Shown: piece after piece, positions 1 through 15,000 of the stretch
Layout: each line of letters opens with the position of its first letter
Position numbering within the stretch: position 1 is the stretch's first letter
Assembly: GCA_964036275.1 (NCBI GenBank)
Contig: OZ038439.1
Span: 3,061,142 to 3,125,141, forward strand
Origin: Litoditis marina
Taxonomy: Eukaryota; Nematoda; Chromadorea; Rhabditida; Rhabditidae
DNA: 64,000 bases
Reading direction: 5' to 3'
Notes under the pieces: generated by a model
The model's database searches: none
The model's input: the letters and a program-made list of their open reading frames with translations, nothing else
What the model was told of the DNA's origin: nothing
Program-made: the position numbers and the translations under genes

Positions 1-3000
1 TAAAACACAAAAACAAAATGTAGGCAGTCAAGTTTGTGTGAATGGGAAGATTAAAGTTTGTGATAACCCAAGCGCATCGGACCGGCTACACTTATTCAAT
101 ATCAATCTTCGGTTATATAGGTGGCCTTCTGCTAGCGCCGTACTTAGTATGGGAGTATATTGTTTGTCCAGCATCTGAAACACTTTTGTTAAAATGTTTT
201 ATTTCGCAATGTAGGTCAAAGGTACAACTACGTCAGTATTCCCGCACAAGTTCTATTGAACTTTCGCGTATTTTAAATTGAACACAATTTACGAAACCAC
301 AAGTAAAACACAAAAACAAAATGTAGGCAGTCAAGTTTGTGTAAATGGGAAGATTAAAGTTTGTGATAACCCAAGCGCATCGGACCGGCTACACTTATTC
401 AATATCAATCTTCGGTTATATAGGTGGCCTTCTGCTAGCGCCGTACTTAGTATGGGAGAATATTGTTTGTCCAGCATCTGAAACACTTTTGTTAAAATGT
501 TTTATTTCGCAATGTAGGTCAAAGGTACAACTACATCAGTATTCCCGCACAAGTTATATTGAACTTTCGCGTATTTTAAATTGAACACAATTTACGAAAC
601 CACAAGTAAAACACAAAAACAAAATGTAGGCAGTCAAGTTTGTGTGAATGGGAAGATTAAAGTTTGTGATAACCCAAGCGCATCGGACCGGCTACACTTA
701 TTCAATATCAATCTTCGGTTATATAGGTGGCCTTCTGCTAGCGCCGTACTTAGTATGGGAGAATATTGTTTGTCCAGCATCTGAAACACTTTTGTTAAAA
801 TGTTTCATTTCGCAATGTAGGTCAAAGGTACAACTACGTCAGTATTCCCGCACAATTTCTATTGAACTTTCGCGTATTTTAAATTGAACACAATTTACGA
901 AACCACAAGTAAAACACAAAAACAAAATGCAGGCAGTCAAGTTTGTGTGAATGGGAAGATTAAAGTTTGTGATAACCCAAGCGCATCGGACCGGCTACAC
1001 TTATTCAATATCAATCTTCGGTTATATAGGTGGCCTTCTGCTAGCGCCGTACTTAGTATGGGAGAATATTGTTTGTCCAGCATCTGAAACACTTTTGTTA
1101 AAATGTTTTATTTCGCAATGTAGGTCAAAGGTACAACTACGTCAGTATTCCCGCACAATTTCTATTGAACTTTCGCGTATTTTAAATTGAACACAATTTA
1201 CGAAACCACAAGTAAAACACAAAAACAAAATGTAGGCAGTCAAGTTTGTGTGAATGGGAAGATTAAAGTTTGTGATAACCCAAGCGCATCGGACCGGCTA
1301 CACATTCAATATCAATCTTCGGTTATATAGGTGGCCTTCTGCTAGCGCCGTACTTAGTATGGGAGAATATTGTTTGTCCAGCATCTGAAACACTTTTGTT
1401 AAAATGTTTTATTTCGCAATGTAGGTCAAAGGTACAACTACGTCAGTATTCCCGCACAAGTTCTATTGAACTTTCGCGTATTTTAAATTGAACACAATTT
1501 ACGAAACCACAAGTAGAACACAAAAACAAAATGTAGGCAGTCAAGTTTGTGTGAATGGGAAGATTAAAGTTTGTGATAACCCAAGCGCATCGGACCGGCT
1601 ACACTTATTCAATATCAATCTTCGGTTATATAGGTGGCCTTCTGCTAGCGCCGTACTTAGTATGGGAGTATATTGTTTGTCCAGCATCTGAAACACTTTT
1701 GTTAAAATGTTTTATTTCGCAATGTAGGTCAAAGGTACAACTACGTCAGTATTCCCGCACAAGTTCTATTGAACTTTCGCGTATTTTAAATTGAACACAA
1801 TTTACGAAACCACAAGTAAAACACAAAAACAAAATGTAGGCAGTCAAGTTTGTGTGAATGGGAAGATTAAAGTTTGTGATAACCCAAGCGCATCGGACCG
1901 GCTACTATTCAATATCAATCTTCGGTTATATAGGTGGCCTTCTGCTAGCGCCGTACTTAGTATGGGAGAATATTGTTTGTCCAGCATCTGAAACACTTTT
2001 GTTAAAATTTTTCATTTCGCAATGTAGGTCAAAGGTACAACTACGTCAGTACTCCCGCACAAGTTCTATTGAACTTTCGCGTATTTTAAATTGAACACAA
2101 TTTACGAAACCACAAGTAAAACACAAAAACAAAATGTAGGCAGTCAAGTTTGTGTGAATGGGAAGATTAAAGTTTGTGATAACCCAAGCGCATCGGACCG
2201 GCTACACTTATTCAATATCAATCTTCGGTTATATAGGTGGCCTTCTGCTAGCGCCGTACTTAGTATGGGAGTATATTGTTTGTCCAGCATCTGAAACACT
2301 TTTGTTAAAATGTTTTATTTCGCAATGTAGGTCAAAGGTACAACTACGTCAGTATTCCCGCACAAGTTCTATTGAACTTTCGCGTATTTTAAATTGAACA
2401 CAATTTACGAAACCACAAGTAAAACACAAAAACAAAATGTAGGCAGTCAAGTTTGTGTAAATGGGAAGATTAAAGTTTGTGATAACCCAAGCGCATCGGA
2501 CCGGCTACACTTATTCAATATCAATCTTCGGTTATATAGGTGGCCTTCTGCTAGCGCCGTACTTAGTATGGGAGAATATTGTTTGTCCAGCATCTGAAAC
2601 ACTTTTGTTAAAATGTTTTATTTCGCAATGTAGGTCAAAGGTACAACTACATCAGTATTCCCGCACAAGTTATATTGAACTTTCGCGTATTTTAAATTGA
2701 ACACAATTTACGAAACCACAAGTAAAACACAAAAACAAAATGTAGGCAGTCAAGTTTGTGTGAATGGGAAGATTAAAGTTTGTGATAACCCAAGCGCATC
2801 GGACCGGCTACACTTATTCAATATCAATCTTCGGTTATATAGGTGGCCTTCTGCTAGCGCCGTACTTAGTATGGGAGAATATTGTTTGTCCAGCATCTGA
2901 AACACTTTTGTTAAAATGTTTCATTTCGCAATGTAGGTCAAAGGTACAACTACGTCAGTATTCCCGCACAATTTCTATTGAACTTTCGCGTATTTTAAAT

Positions 3001-6000
3001 TGAACACAATTTACGAAACCACAAGTAAAACACAAAAACAAAATGCAGGCAGTCAAGTTTGTGTGAATGGGAAGATTAAAGTTTGTGATAACCCAAGCGC
3101 ATCGGACCGGCTACACTTATTCAATATCAATCTTCGGTTATATAGGTGGCCTTCTGCTAGCGCCGTACTTAGTATGGGAGAATATTGTTTGTCCAGCATC
3201 TGAAACACTTTTGTTAAAATGTTTCATTTCGCAATGTAGGTCAAAGGTACAACTACGTCCGTATTCCCGCACAATTTCTATTGAACTTTCGCGTATTTTA
3301 AATTGAACACAATTTACGAAACCACAAGTAAAACACAAAAACAAAATGTAGGCAGTCAAGTTTGTGTGAATGGGAAGATTAAAGTTTGTGATAACCCAAG
3401 CGCATCGGACCGGCTACTATTCAATATCAATCTTCGGTTATATAGGTGGCCTTCTGCTAGCGCCGTACTTAGTATGGGAGAATATTGTTTGTCCAGCATC
3501 TGAAACACTTTTGTTAAAATTTTTCATTTCGCAATGTAGGTCAAAGGTACAACTACGTCAGTACTCCCGCACAAGTTCTATTGAACTTTCGCGTATTTTA
3601 AATTGAACACAATTTACGAAACCACAAGTAAAACACAAAAACAAAATGTAGGCAGTCAAGTTTGTGTGAATGGGAAGATTAAAGTTTGTGATAACCCAAG
3701 CGCATCGGACCGGCTACACTTATTCAATATCAATCTTCGGTTATATAGGTGGCCTTCTGCTAGCGCCGTACTTAGTATGGGAGTATATTGTTTGTCCAGC
3801 ATCTGAAACACTTTTGTTAAAATGTTTTATTTCGCAATGTAGGTCAAAGGTACAACTACGTCAGTATTCCCGCACAAGTTCTATTGAACTTTCGCGTATT
3901 TTAAATTGAACACAATTTACGAAACCACAAGTAAAACACAAAAACAAAATGTAGGCAGTCAAGTTTGTGTAAATGGGAAGATTAAAGTTTGTGATAACCC
4001 AAGCGCATCGGACCGGCTACACTTATTCAATATCAATCTTCGGTTATATAGGTGGCCTTCTGCTAGCGCCGTACTTAGTATGGGAGAATATTGTTTGTCC
4101 AGCATCTGAAACACTTTTGTTAAAATGTTTTATTTCGCAATGTAGGTCAAAGGTACAACTACGTCAGTATTCCCGCACAATTTCTATTGAACTTTCGCGT
4201 ATTTTAAATTGAACACAATTTACGAAACCACAAGTAAAACACAAAAACAAAATGTAGGCAGTCAAGTTTGTGTGAATGGGAAGATTAAAGTTTGTGATAA
4301 CCCAAGCGCATCGGACCGGCTACACTTATTCAATATCAATCTTCGGTTATATAGGTGGCCTTCTGCTAGCGCCGTACTTAGTATGGGAGAATATTGTTTG
4401 TCCAGCATCTGAAACACTTTTGTTAAAATGTTTCATTTCGCAATGTAGGTCAAAGGTACAACTACGTCAGTATTCCCGCACAATTTCTATTGAACTTTCG
4501 CGTATTTTAAATTGAACACAATTTACGAAACCACAAGTAAAACACAAAAACAAAATGCAGGCAGTCAAGTTTGTGTGAATGGGAAGATTAAAGTTTGTGA
4601 TAACCCAAGCGCATCGGACCGGCTACACTTATTCAATATCAATCTTCGGTTATATAGGTGGCCTTCTGCTAGCGCCGTACTTAGTATGGGAGAATATTGT
4701 TTGTCCAGCATCTGAAACACTTTTGTTAAAATGTTTTATTTCGCAATGTAGGTCAAAGGTACAACTACGTCAGTATTCCCGCACAATTTCTATTGAACTT
4801 TCGCGTATTTTAAATTGAACACAATTTACGAAACCACAAGTAAAACACAAAAACAAAATGTAGGCAGTCAAGTTTGTGTGAATGGGAAGATTAAAGTTTG
4901 TGATAACCCAAGCGCATCGGACCGGCTACACTTATTCAATATCAATCTTCGGTTATATAGGTGGCCTTCTGCTAGCGCCGTACTTAGTATGGGAGAATAT
5001 TGTTTGTCCAGCATCTGAAACACTTTTGTTAAAATGTTTTATTTCGCAATGTAGGTCAAAGGTACAACTACGTCAGTATTCCCGCACAAGTTCTATTGAA
5101 CTTTCGCGTATTTTAAATTGAACACAATTCACGAAACCACAAGTAAAACACATAAACAAAATGGAGGCAGTCAAGTTTGTGTGAATGGGAAGATTAAAGT
5201 TTGTGATAACCCAAGCGCATCGGACCGGCTACACATTCAATATCAATCTTCGGTTATATAGGTGGCCTTCTGCTAGCGCCGTACTTAGTATGGGAGAATA
5301 TTGTTTGTCCAGCATCTGAAACACTTTTGTTAAAATGTTTTATTTCGCAATGTAGGTCAAAGGTACAACTACGTCAGTATTCCCGCACAAGTTCTATTGA
5401 ACTTTCGCGTATTTTAAATTGAACACAATTCACGAAACCACAAGTAAAACACATAAACAAAATGGAGGCAGTCAAGTTTGTGTGAATGGGAAGATTAAAG
5501 TTTGTGATAACCCAAGCGCATCGGACCGGCTACACTTATTCAATATCAATCTTCGGTTATATAGGTGGCCTTCTGCTAGCGCCGTACTTAGTATGGGAGA
5601 ATATTGTTTGTCCAGCATCTGAAACACTTTTGTTAAAATGTTTTATTTTGCAATGTAGGTCAAAGGTACAACTACGTCAGTATTCCCGCACAAGTTCTAT
5701 TGAACTTTCGCGTATTTTAAATTGAACACAATTTACGAAACCACAAGTAAAACACAAAAACAAAATGTAGGCAGTCAAGTTTGTGTGAATGGGAAGATTA
5801 AAGTTTGTGATAACCCAAGCGCATCGGACCGGCTACACTTATTCAATATCAATCTTCGGTTGTATAGGTGGCCTTCTGCTAGCGCCGTACTTAGTTAGTA
5901 TGGGAGAATATTGTTTGTCCAGCATCTGAAACACTTTTGTTAAAATGTTTCATTTCGCAATGTAGGTCAAAGGTACAACTACGTCAGTATTCCCGCACAA

Positions 6001-9000
6001 TTTCTATTGAACTTTCGCGTATTTTAAATTGAACACAATTTACGAAACCACAAGTAAAACACAAAAACAAAATGTAGGCAGTCAAGTTTGTGTGAATGGA
6101 AAGATTAAAGTTTGTGATAACCCAAGCGCATCGGACCGGCTACACTTATTCAATATCAATCTTCGGTTATATAGGTGGCCTTCTGCTAGCGCCGTACTTA
6201 GTATGGGAGAATATTGTTTGTCCAGCATCTGAAACACTTTTGTTAAAATGTTTTATTTCGCAATGTAGGTCAAAGGTACAACTACGTCAGTATTCCCGCA
6301 CAAGTTCTATTGAACTTTCGCGTATTTTAAATTGAACACAATTTACGAAACCACAAGTAAAACACAAAAACAAAATGTAGGCAGTCAAGTTTGTGTGAAT
6401 GGGAAGATTAAAGTTTGTGATAACCCAAGCGCATCGGACCGGCTACACTTATTCAATATCAATCTTCGGTTATATAGGTGGCCTTCTGCTAGCGCCGTAC
6501 TTATTATGGGAGAATATTGTTTGTCCAGCATCTGAAACACTTTTGTTAAAATGTTTTATTTCGCAATGTAGGTCAAAGGTACAACTACGTCAGTATTCCC
6601 GCACAAGTTCTATTGAACTTTCGCGTATTTTAAATTGAACACAATTTACGAAACCACAAGTAAAACACAAAAACAAAATGTAGGCAGTCAAGTTTGTGTG
6701 AATGGGAAGATTAAAGTTTGTGATAACCCAAGCGCATCGGACCGGCTACACTTATTCAATATCAATCTTCGGTTATATAGGTGGCCTTCTGCTAGCGCCG
6801 TACTTAGTATGGGAGAATATTGTTTGTCCAGCATCTGAAACACTTTTGTTAAAATGTTTTATTTCGCAATGTAGGTCAAAGGTACAACTACGTCAGTATT
6901 CCCGCACAAGTTCTATTGAACTTTCGCGTATTTTAAATTGAACACAATTTACGAAACCACAAGTAAAACACAAAAACAAAATGTAGGCAGTCAAGTTTGT
7001 GTGAATGGGAAGATTAAAGTTTGTGATAACCCAAGCGCATCGGACCGGCTACACTTATTCAATATCAATCTTCGGTTATATAGGTGGCCTTCTGCTAGCG
7101 CCGTACTTAGTATGGGAGAATATTGTTTGTCCAGCATCTGAAACACTTTTGTTAAAATGTTTTATTTCGCAATGTAGGTCAAAGGTACAACTACGTCAGT
7201 ATTCCCGCACAAGTTCTATTGAACTTTCGCGTATTTTAAATTGAACACAATTTACGAAACCACAAGTAAAACACAAAAACAAAATGTAGGCAGTCAAGTT
7301 TGTGTGAATGGGAAGATTAAAGTTTGTGATAACCCAAGCGCATCGGACCGGCTACACTTATTCAATATCAATCTTCGGTTATATAGGTGGCCTTCTGCTA
7401 GCGCCGTACTTAGTATGGGAGAATATTGTTTGTCCAGCATCTGAAACACTTTTGTTAAAATGTTTTATTTCGCAATGTAGGTCAAAGGTACAACTACGTC
7501 AGTATTCCCGCACAAGTTCTATTGAACTTTCGCGTATTTTAAATTGAACACAATTTACGAAACCACAAGTAAAACACAAAAACAAAATGTAGGCAGTCAA
7601 GTTTGTGTGAATGGGAAGATTAAAGTTTGTGATAACCCAAGCGCATCGGACCGGCTACACTTATTCAATATCAATCTTCGGTTATATAGGTGGCCTTCTG
7701 CTAGCGCCGTACTTAGTATGGGAGAATTTTGTTTGTCCAGCATCTGAAACACTTTTGTTAAAATGTTTTATTTCGCAATGTAGGTCAAAGGTACAACTAC
7801 GTCAGTATTCCCGCACAAGTTCTATTGAACTTTCGCGTATTTTAAATTGAACACAATTTACGAAACCACAAGTAAAACACAAAAACAAAATGTAGGCAGT
7901 CAAGTTTGTGTGAATGGGAAGATTAAAGTTTGTGATAACCCAAGCGCATCGGACCGGCTACACTTATTCAATATCAATCTTCGGTTATATAGGTGGCCTT
8001 CTGCTAGCGCCGTACTTAGTATGGGAGAATATTGTTTGTCCAGCATCTGAAACACTTTTGTTAAAATGTTTTATTTCGCAATGTAGGTCAAAGGTACAAC
8101 TACGTCAGTATTCCCGCACAAGTTCTATTGAACTTTCGCGTATTTTAAATTGAACACAATTTACGAAACCACAAGTAAAACACAAAAACAAAATGTAGGC
8201 AGTCAAGTTTGTGTGAATGGGAAGATTAAAGTTTGTGATAACCCAAGCGCATCGGACCGGCTACACTTATTCAATATCAATCTTCGGTTATATAGGTGGC
8301 CTTCTGCTAGCGCCGTACTTAGTATGGGAGAATATTGTTTGTCCAGCATCTGAAACACTTTTGTTAAAATGTTTTATTTCGCAATGTAGGTCAAAGGTAC
8401 AACTACGTCAGTATTCCCGCACAAGTTCTATTGAACTTTCGCGTATTTTAAATTGAACACAATTTACGAAACCACAAGTAAAACACAAAAACAAAATGTA
8501 GGCAGTCAAGTTAGTGTGAATGGGAAGATTAAAGTTTGTGATAACCCAAGCGCATCGGACCGGCTACACTTATTCAATATCAATCTTCGGTTATATAGGT
8601 GGCCTTCTGCTAGCGCCGTACTTAGTATGGGAGAATATTGTTTGTCCAGCATCTGAAACACTTTTGTTAAAATGTTTTATTTCGCAATGTAGGTCAAAGG
8701 TACAACTACGTCAGTATTCCCGCACAAGTTCTATTGAACTTTCGCGTATTTTAAATTGAACACAATTTACGAAACCACAAGTAAAACACAAAAACAAAAT
8801 GTAGGCAGTCAAGTTTGTGTGAATGGGAAGATTAAAGTTTGTGATAACCCAAGCGCATCGGACCGGCTACACTTATTCAATATCAATCTTCGGTTATATA
8901 GGTGGCCTTCTGCTAGCGCCGTACTTAGTATGGGAGAATATTGTTTGTCCAGCATCTGAAACACTTTTGTTAAAATGTTTCATTTCGCAATGTAGGTCAA

Positions 9001-12000
9001 AGGTACAACTACGTCAGTATTCCCGCACAAGTTCTATTGAACTTTCGCGTATTTTAAATTGAACACAATTTACGAAACCACAAGTAAAACACAAAAACAA
9101 AATGTAGGCAGTCAAGTTTGTGTGAATGGGAAGATTAAAGTTTGTGATAACCCAAGCGCATCGGACCGGCTACACTTATTCAATATCAATCTTCGGTTAT
9201 ATAGGTGGCCTTCTGCTAGCGCCGTACTTAGTATGGGAGAATATTGTTTGTCCAGCATCTGAAACACTTTTGTTAAAATGTTTCATTTCGCAATGTAGGT
9301 CAAAGGTACAACTACGTCAGTATTCCCGCACAATTTCTATTGAACTTTCGCGTATTTTAAATTGAACACAATTTACGAAACCACAAGTAAAACACAAAAA
9401 CAAAATGTAGGCAGTCAAGTTTGTGTGAATGGGAAGATTAAAGTTTGTGATAACCCAAGCGCATCGGACCGGCTACACTTATTCAATATCAATCTTCGGT
9501 TATATAGGTGGCCTTCTGCTAGCGCCGTACTTAGTATGGGAGAATATTGTTTGTCCAGCATCTGAAACACTTTTGTTAAAATGTTTCATTTCGCAATGTA
9601 GGTCAAAGGTACAACTACGTCAGTATTCCCGGACAATTTCTATTGAACTTTCGCGTATTTTAAATTGAACACAATTTACGAAACCACAAGTAAAACACAA
9701 AAACAAAATGTAGGCAGTCAAGTTTGTGTGAATGGGAAGATTAAAGTTTGTGATAACCCAAGCGCATCGGACCCGCTACACTTATTCAATATCAATCTTC
9801 GGTTATATAGGTGGCCTTCTGCTAGCGCCGTACTTAGTATGGGAGAATATTGTTTGTCCAGCATCTGAAACACTTTTGTTAAAATGTTTCATTTCGCAAT
9901 GTAGGTCAAAGGTACAACTACGTCAGTATTCCCGCACAATTTCTATTGAACTTTCGCGTATTTTAAATTGAACACAATTTACGAAACCACAAGTAAAACA
10001 CAAAAACAAAATGTAGGCAGTCAAGTTTGTGTGAATGGGAAGATTAAAGTTTGCGATAACCCAAGCGCATCGGACCGGCTACACTTATTCAATATCAATC
10101 TTCGGTTATATAGGTGGCCTTCTGCTAGCGCCGTACTTAGTATGGGAGAATATTGTTTGTCCAGCATCTGAAACACTTTTGTTAAAATGTTTCATTTCGC
10201 AATGTAGGTCAAAGGTACAACTACGTCAGTATTCCCGCACAATTTCTATTGAACTTTCGGGTATTTTAAATTGAACACAATTTACGAAACCACAAGTAAA
10301 ACACAAAAACAAAATGTAGGCAGTCAAGTTTGTGTGAATGGGAAGATTAAAGTTTGTGATAACCCAAGCGCATCGGACCGGCTACACTTATTCAATATCA
10401 ATCTTCGGTTATATAGGTGGCCTTCTGCTAGCGCCGTACTTAGTATGGGAGAATATTGTTTGTCCAGCATCTGAAACACTTTTGTTAAAATGTTTCATTT
10501 CGCAATGTAGGTCAAAGGTACAACTACGTCAGTATTCCCGCACAATTTCTATTGAACTTTCGCGTATTTTAAATTGAACACAATTTACGAAACCACAAGT
10601 AAAACACAAAAACAAAATGTAGGCAGTCAAGTTTGTGTGAATGGGAAGATTAAAGTTTGTGATAACCCAAGCGCATCGGACCGGCTACACTTATTCAATA
10701 TCAATCTTCGGTTTTATAGGTGGCCTTCTGCTAGCGCCGTACTTAGTATGGGAGAATATTGTTTGTCCAGCATCTGAAACACTTTTGTTAAAATGTTTCA
10801 TTTCGCAATGTAGGTCAAAGGTACAACTACGTCAGTATTCCCGCACAAGTTCTATTGAACTTTCGCGTATTTTAAATTGAACACAATTTACGAAACCACA
10901 AGTAAAACACAAAAACGAAATGTAGGCAGTCAAGTTTGTGTGAATGGGAAGATTAAAGTTTGTGATAACCCAAGCGCATCGGAGAGGCTACACTTATTCA
11001 ATATCAATCTTCGGTTATATAGGTGGCCTTCTGCTAGCGCCGTACTTAGTATGGGAGAATATTGTTTGCCCAGCATCTGAAACACTTTTGTTAAAATGTT
11101 TCATTTCGCAATGTAGGTCAAAGGTACAACTACGTCAGTATTCCCGCACAAGTTCTATTGAACTTTCGCGTATTTTGAATTGAACACAATTTACGAAACC
11201 ACAAGTAAAACACAAAAACAAAATGTAGGCAGTCAAGTTTGTGTGAATGGGAAGATTAAAGTTTGTGATAACCCAAGCGCATCGGACCGGCTACACTTAT
11301 TCAATATCAATCTTCGGTTATATAGGTGGCCTTCTGCTAGCGCCGTACTTAGTATGGTAGAATATTGTTTGTCCAGCATCTGAAACACTTTTGTTAAAAT
11401 GTTTCATTTCGCAATGTAGGTCAAAGGTACAACTACGTCAGTATTCCCGCACAATTTCTATTGAACTTTCGCGTATTTTGAATTGAACACAATTTACGAA
11501 ACCACAAGTAAAACACAAAAACAAAATGTAGGCAGTCAAGTTTGTGTGAATGGGAAGATTAAAGTTTGTGATAACCCAAGCGCATCGGACCGGCTACACT
11601 TATTCAATATCAATCTTCGGTTATATAGGTGGCCTTCTGCTAGCGCCGTACTTAGTATGGGAGAATATTGTTTGTCCAGCATCTGAAACACTTTTGTTAA
11701 AATGTTTCATTTCGCAATGTAGGTCAAAGGTACAACTACGTCAGTATTCCCGCACAATTTCTATTGAACTTTCGCGTATTTTAAATTGAACACAATTTAC
11801 GAAACCACAAGTAAAACACAAAAACAAAATGTAGGCAGTCAAGTTTGTGTGAATGGGAAGATTAAAGTTTGTGATAACCCAAGCGCATCGGACCGGCTAC
11901 ACTTATTCAATATCAATCTTCGGTTATATAGGTGGCCTTCTGCTAGCGCCGTACTTAGTATGGGAGAATATTGTTTGTCCAGCATCTGAAACACTTTTGT

Positions 12001-15000
12001 TAAAATGTTTCATTTCGCAATGTAGGTCAAAGGTACAACTACGTCAGTATTCCCGCACAATTTCTATTGAACTTTCGCGTATTTTAAATTGAACACAATT
12101 TACGAAACCACAAGTAAAACACAAAAACAAAATGTAGGCAGTCAAGTTTGTGTGAATGGGAAGATTAAAGTTTGTGATAACCCAAGCGCATCGGACCGGC
12201 TACACTTATTCAATATCAATCTTCGGTTATATAGGTGGCCTTCTGCTAGCGCCGTACTTAGTATGGGAGAATATTGTTTGTCCAGCATCTGAAACACTTT
12301 TGTTAAAATGTTTCATTTCGCAATGTAGGTCAAAGGTACAACTACGTCAGTATTCCCGCACAATTTCTATTGAACTTTCGCGTATTTTAAATTGAACACA
12401 ATTTACGAAACCACAAGTAAAACACAAAAACAAAATGTAGGCAGTCAAGTTTGTGTGAATGGGAAGATTAAAGTTTGTGATAACCCAAGCGCATCGGACC
12501 GGCTACACTTATTCAATATCAATCTTCGGTTATATAGGTGGCCTTCTGCTAGCGCCGTACTTAGTATGGGAGAATATTGTTTGTCCAGCATCTGAAACAC
12601 TTTTGTTAAAATGTTTTATTTCGCAATGTAGGTCAAAGGTACAACTACGTCAGTATTCCCGCACAAGTTCTATTGAACTTTCGCGTATTTTAAATTGAAC
12701 ACAATTTACGAAACCACAAGTAAAACACATAAACAAAATGGAGGCAGTCAAGTTTGTGTGAATGGGAAGATTAAAGTTTGTGATAACCCAAGCGCATCGG
12801 ACCGGCTACACTTATTCAATATCAATCTTCGGTTGTATAGGTGGCCTTCTGCTAGCGCCGTACTTAGTATGGGAGAATATTGTTTGTCCAGCATCTGAAA
12901 CACTTTTGTTAAAATGTTTCATTTCGCAATGTAGGTCAAAGGTACAACTACGTCAGTATTCCCGCACAATTTCTATTGAACTTTCGCGTATTTTAAATTG
13001 AACACAATTTACGAAACCACAAGTAAAACACAAAAACAAAATGTAGGCAGTCAAGTTTGTGTGAATGGGAAGATTAAAGTTTGTGATAACCCAAGCGCAT
13101 CGGACCGGCTACACTTATTCAATATCAATCTTCGGTTATATAGGTGGCCTTCTGCTAGCGCCGTACTTAGTATGGGAGAATATTGTTTGTCCAGCATCTG
13201 AAACACTTTTGTTAAAATGTTTCATTTCGCAATGTAGGTCAAAGGTACAACTACGTCAGTATTCCCGCACAATTTCTATTGAACTTTCGCGTATTTTAAA
13301 TTGAACACAATTTACGAAACCACAAGTAAAACACAAAAACAAAATGTAGGCAGTCAAGTTTGTGTGAATGGGAAGATTAAAGTTTGTGATAACCCAAGCG
13401 CATCGGACCGGCTACACTTATTCAATATCAATCTTCGGTTATATAGGTGGCCTTCTGCTAGCGCCGTACTTAGTATGGGAGAATATTGTTTGTCCAGCAT
13501 CTGAAACACTTTTGTTAAAATGTTTCATTTCGCAATGTAGGTCAAAGGTACAACTACGTCAGTATTCCCGCACAATTTCTATTGAACTTTCGCGTATTTT
13601 AAATTGAACACAATTTACGAAACCACAAGTAAAACACAAAAACAAAATGTAGGCAGTCAAGTTTGTGTGAATGGGAAGATTAAAGTTTGTGATAACCCAA
13701 GCGCATCGGACCGGCTACACTTATTCAATATCAATCTTCGGTTATATAGGTGGCCTTCTGCTAGCGCCGTACTTAGTATGGGAGAATATTGTTTGTCCAG
13801 CATCTGAAACACTTTTGTTAAAATGTTTCATTTCGCAATGTAGGTCAAAGGTACAACTACGTCAGTATTCCCGCACAATTTCTATTGAACTTTCGCGTAT
13901 TTTAAATTGAACACAATTTACGAAACCACAAGTAAAACACAAAAACAAAATGTAGGCAGTCAAGTTTGTGTGAATGGGAAGATTAAAGTTTGTGATAACC
14001 CAAGCGCATCGGACCGGCTACACTTATTCAATATCAATCTTCGGTTATATAGGTGGCCTTCTGCTAGCGCCGTACTTAGTATGGGAGAATATTGTTTGTC
14101 CAGCATCTGAAACACTTTTGTTAAAATGTTTTATTTCGCAATGTAGGTCAAAGGTACAACTACGTCAGTATTCCCGCACAAGTTCTATTGAACTTTCGCG
14201 TATTTTAAATTGAACACAATTTACGAAACCACAAGTAAAACACATAAACAAAATGGAGGCAGTCAAGTTTGTGTGAATGGGAAGATTAAAGTTTGTGATA
14301 ACCCAAGCGCATCGGACCGGCTACACTTATTCAATATCAATCTTCGGTTGTATAGGTGGCCTTCTGCTAGCGCCGTACTTAGTATGGGAGAATATTGTTT
14401 GTCCAGCATCTGAAACACTTTTGTTAAAATGTTTCATTTCGCAATGTAGGTCAAAGGTACAACTACGTCAGTATTCCCGCACAATTTCTATTGAACTTTC
14501 GCGTATTTTAAATTGAACACAATTTACGAAACCACAAGTAAAACACAAAAACAAAATGTAGGCAGTCAAGTTTGTGTGAATGGAAAGATTAAAGTTTGTG
14601 ATAACCCAAGCGCATCGGACCGGCTACACTTATTCAATATCAATCTTCGGTTATATAGGTGGCCTTCTGCTAGCGCCGTACTTAGTATGGGAGAATATTG
14701 TTTGTCCAGCATCTGAATAACTTTTGTTAAAAGGTTTTATTTCGCAATGTAGGTCAAAGGTACAACTACGTCAGTATTCCCGCACAAGTTCTATTGAACT
14801 TTCGCGTATTTTAAATTGAACACAATTTACGAAACCACAAGTAAAACACAAAAACAAAATGTAGGCAGTCAAGTTAGTGTGAATGGGAAGATTAAAGTTT
14901 GTGATAACCCAAGCGCATCGGACCGGCTACACTTATTCAATATTAATCTTCGGTTATATAGGTGGCCTTCTGCTAGCGCCGTACTTAGTATGGGAGAATA

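Noticed and set aside
3138..3359. 73-codon minus-strand frame with a signal-like N-terminus (ILFLCFTCGF)
   Set aside because: It is open only because one unit has lost a stop codon (cgtcc for cgtca). All other units keep the stop.
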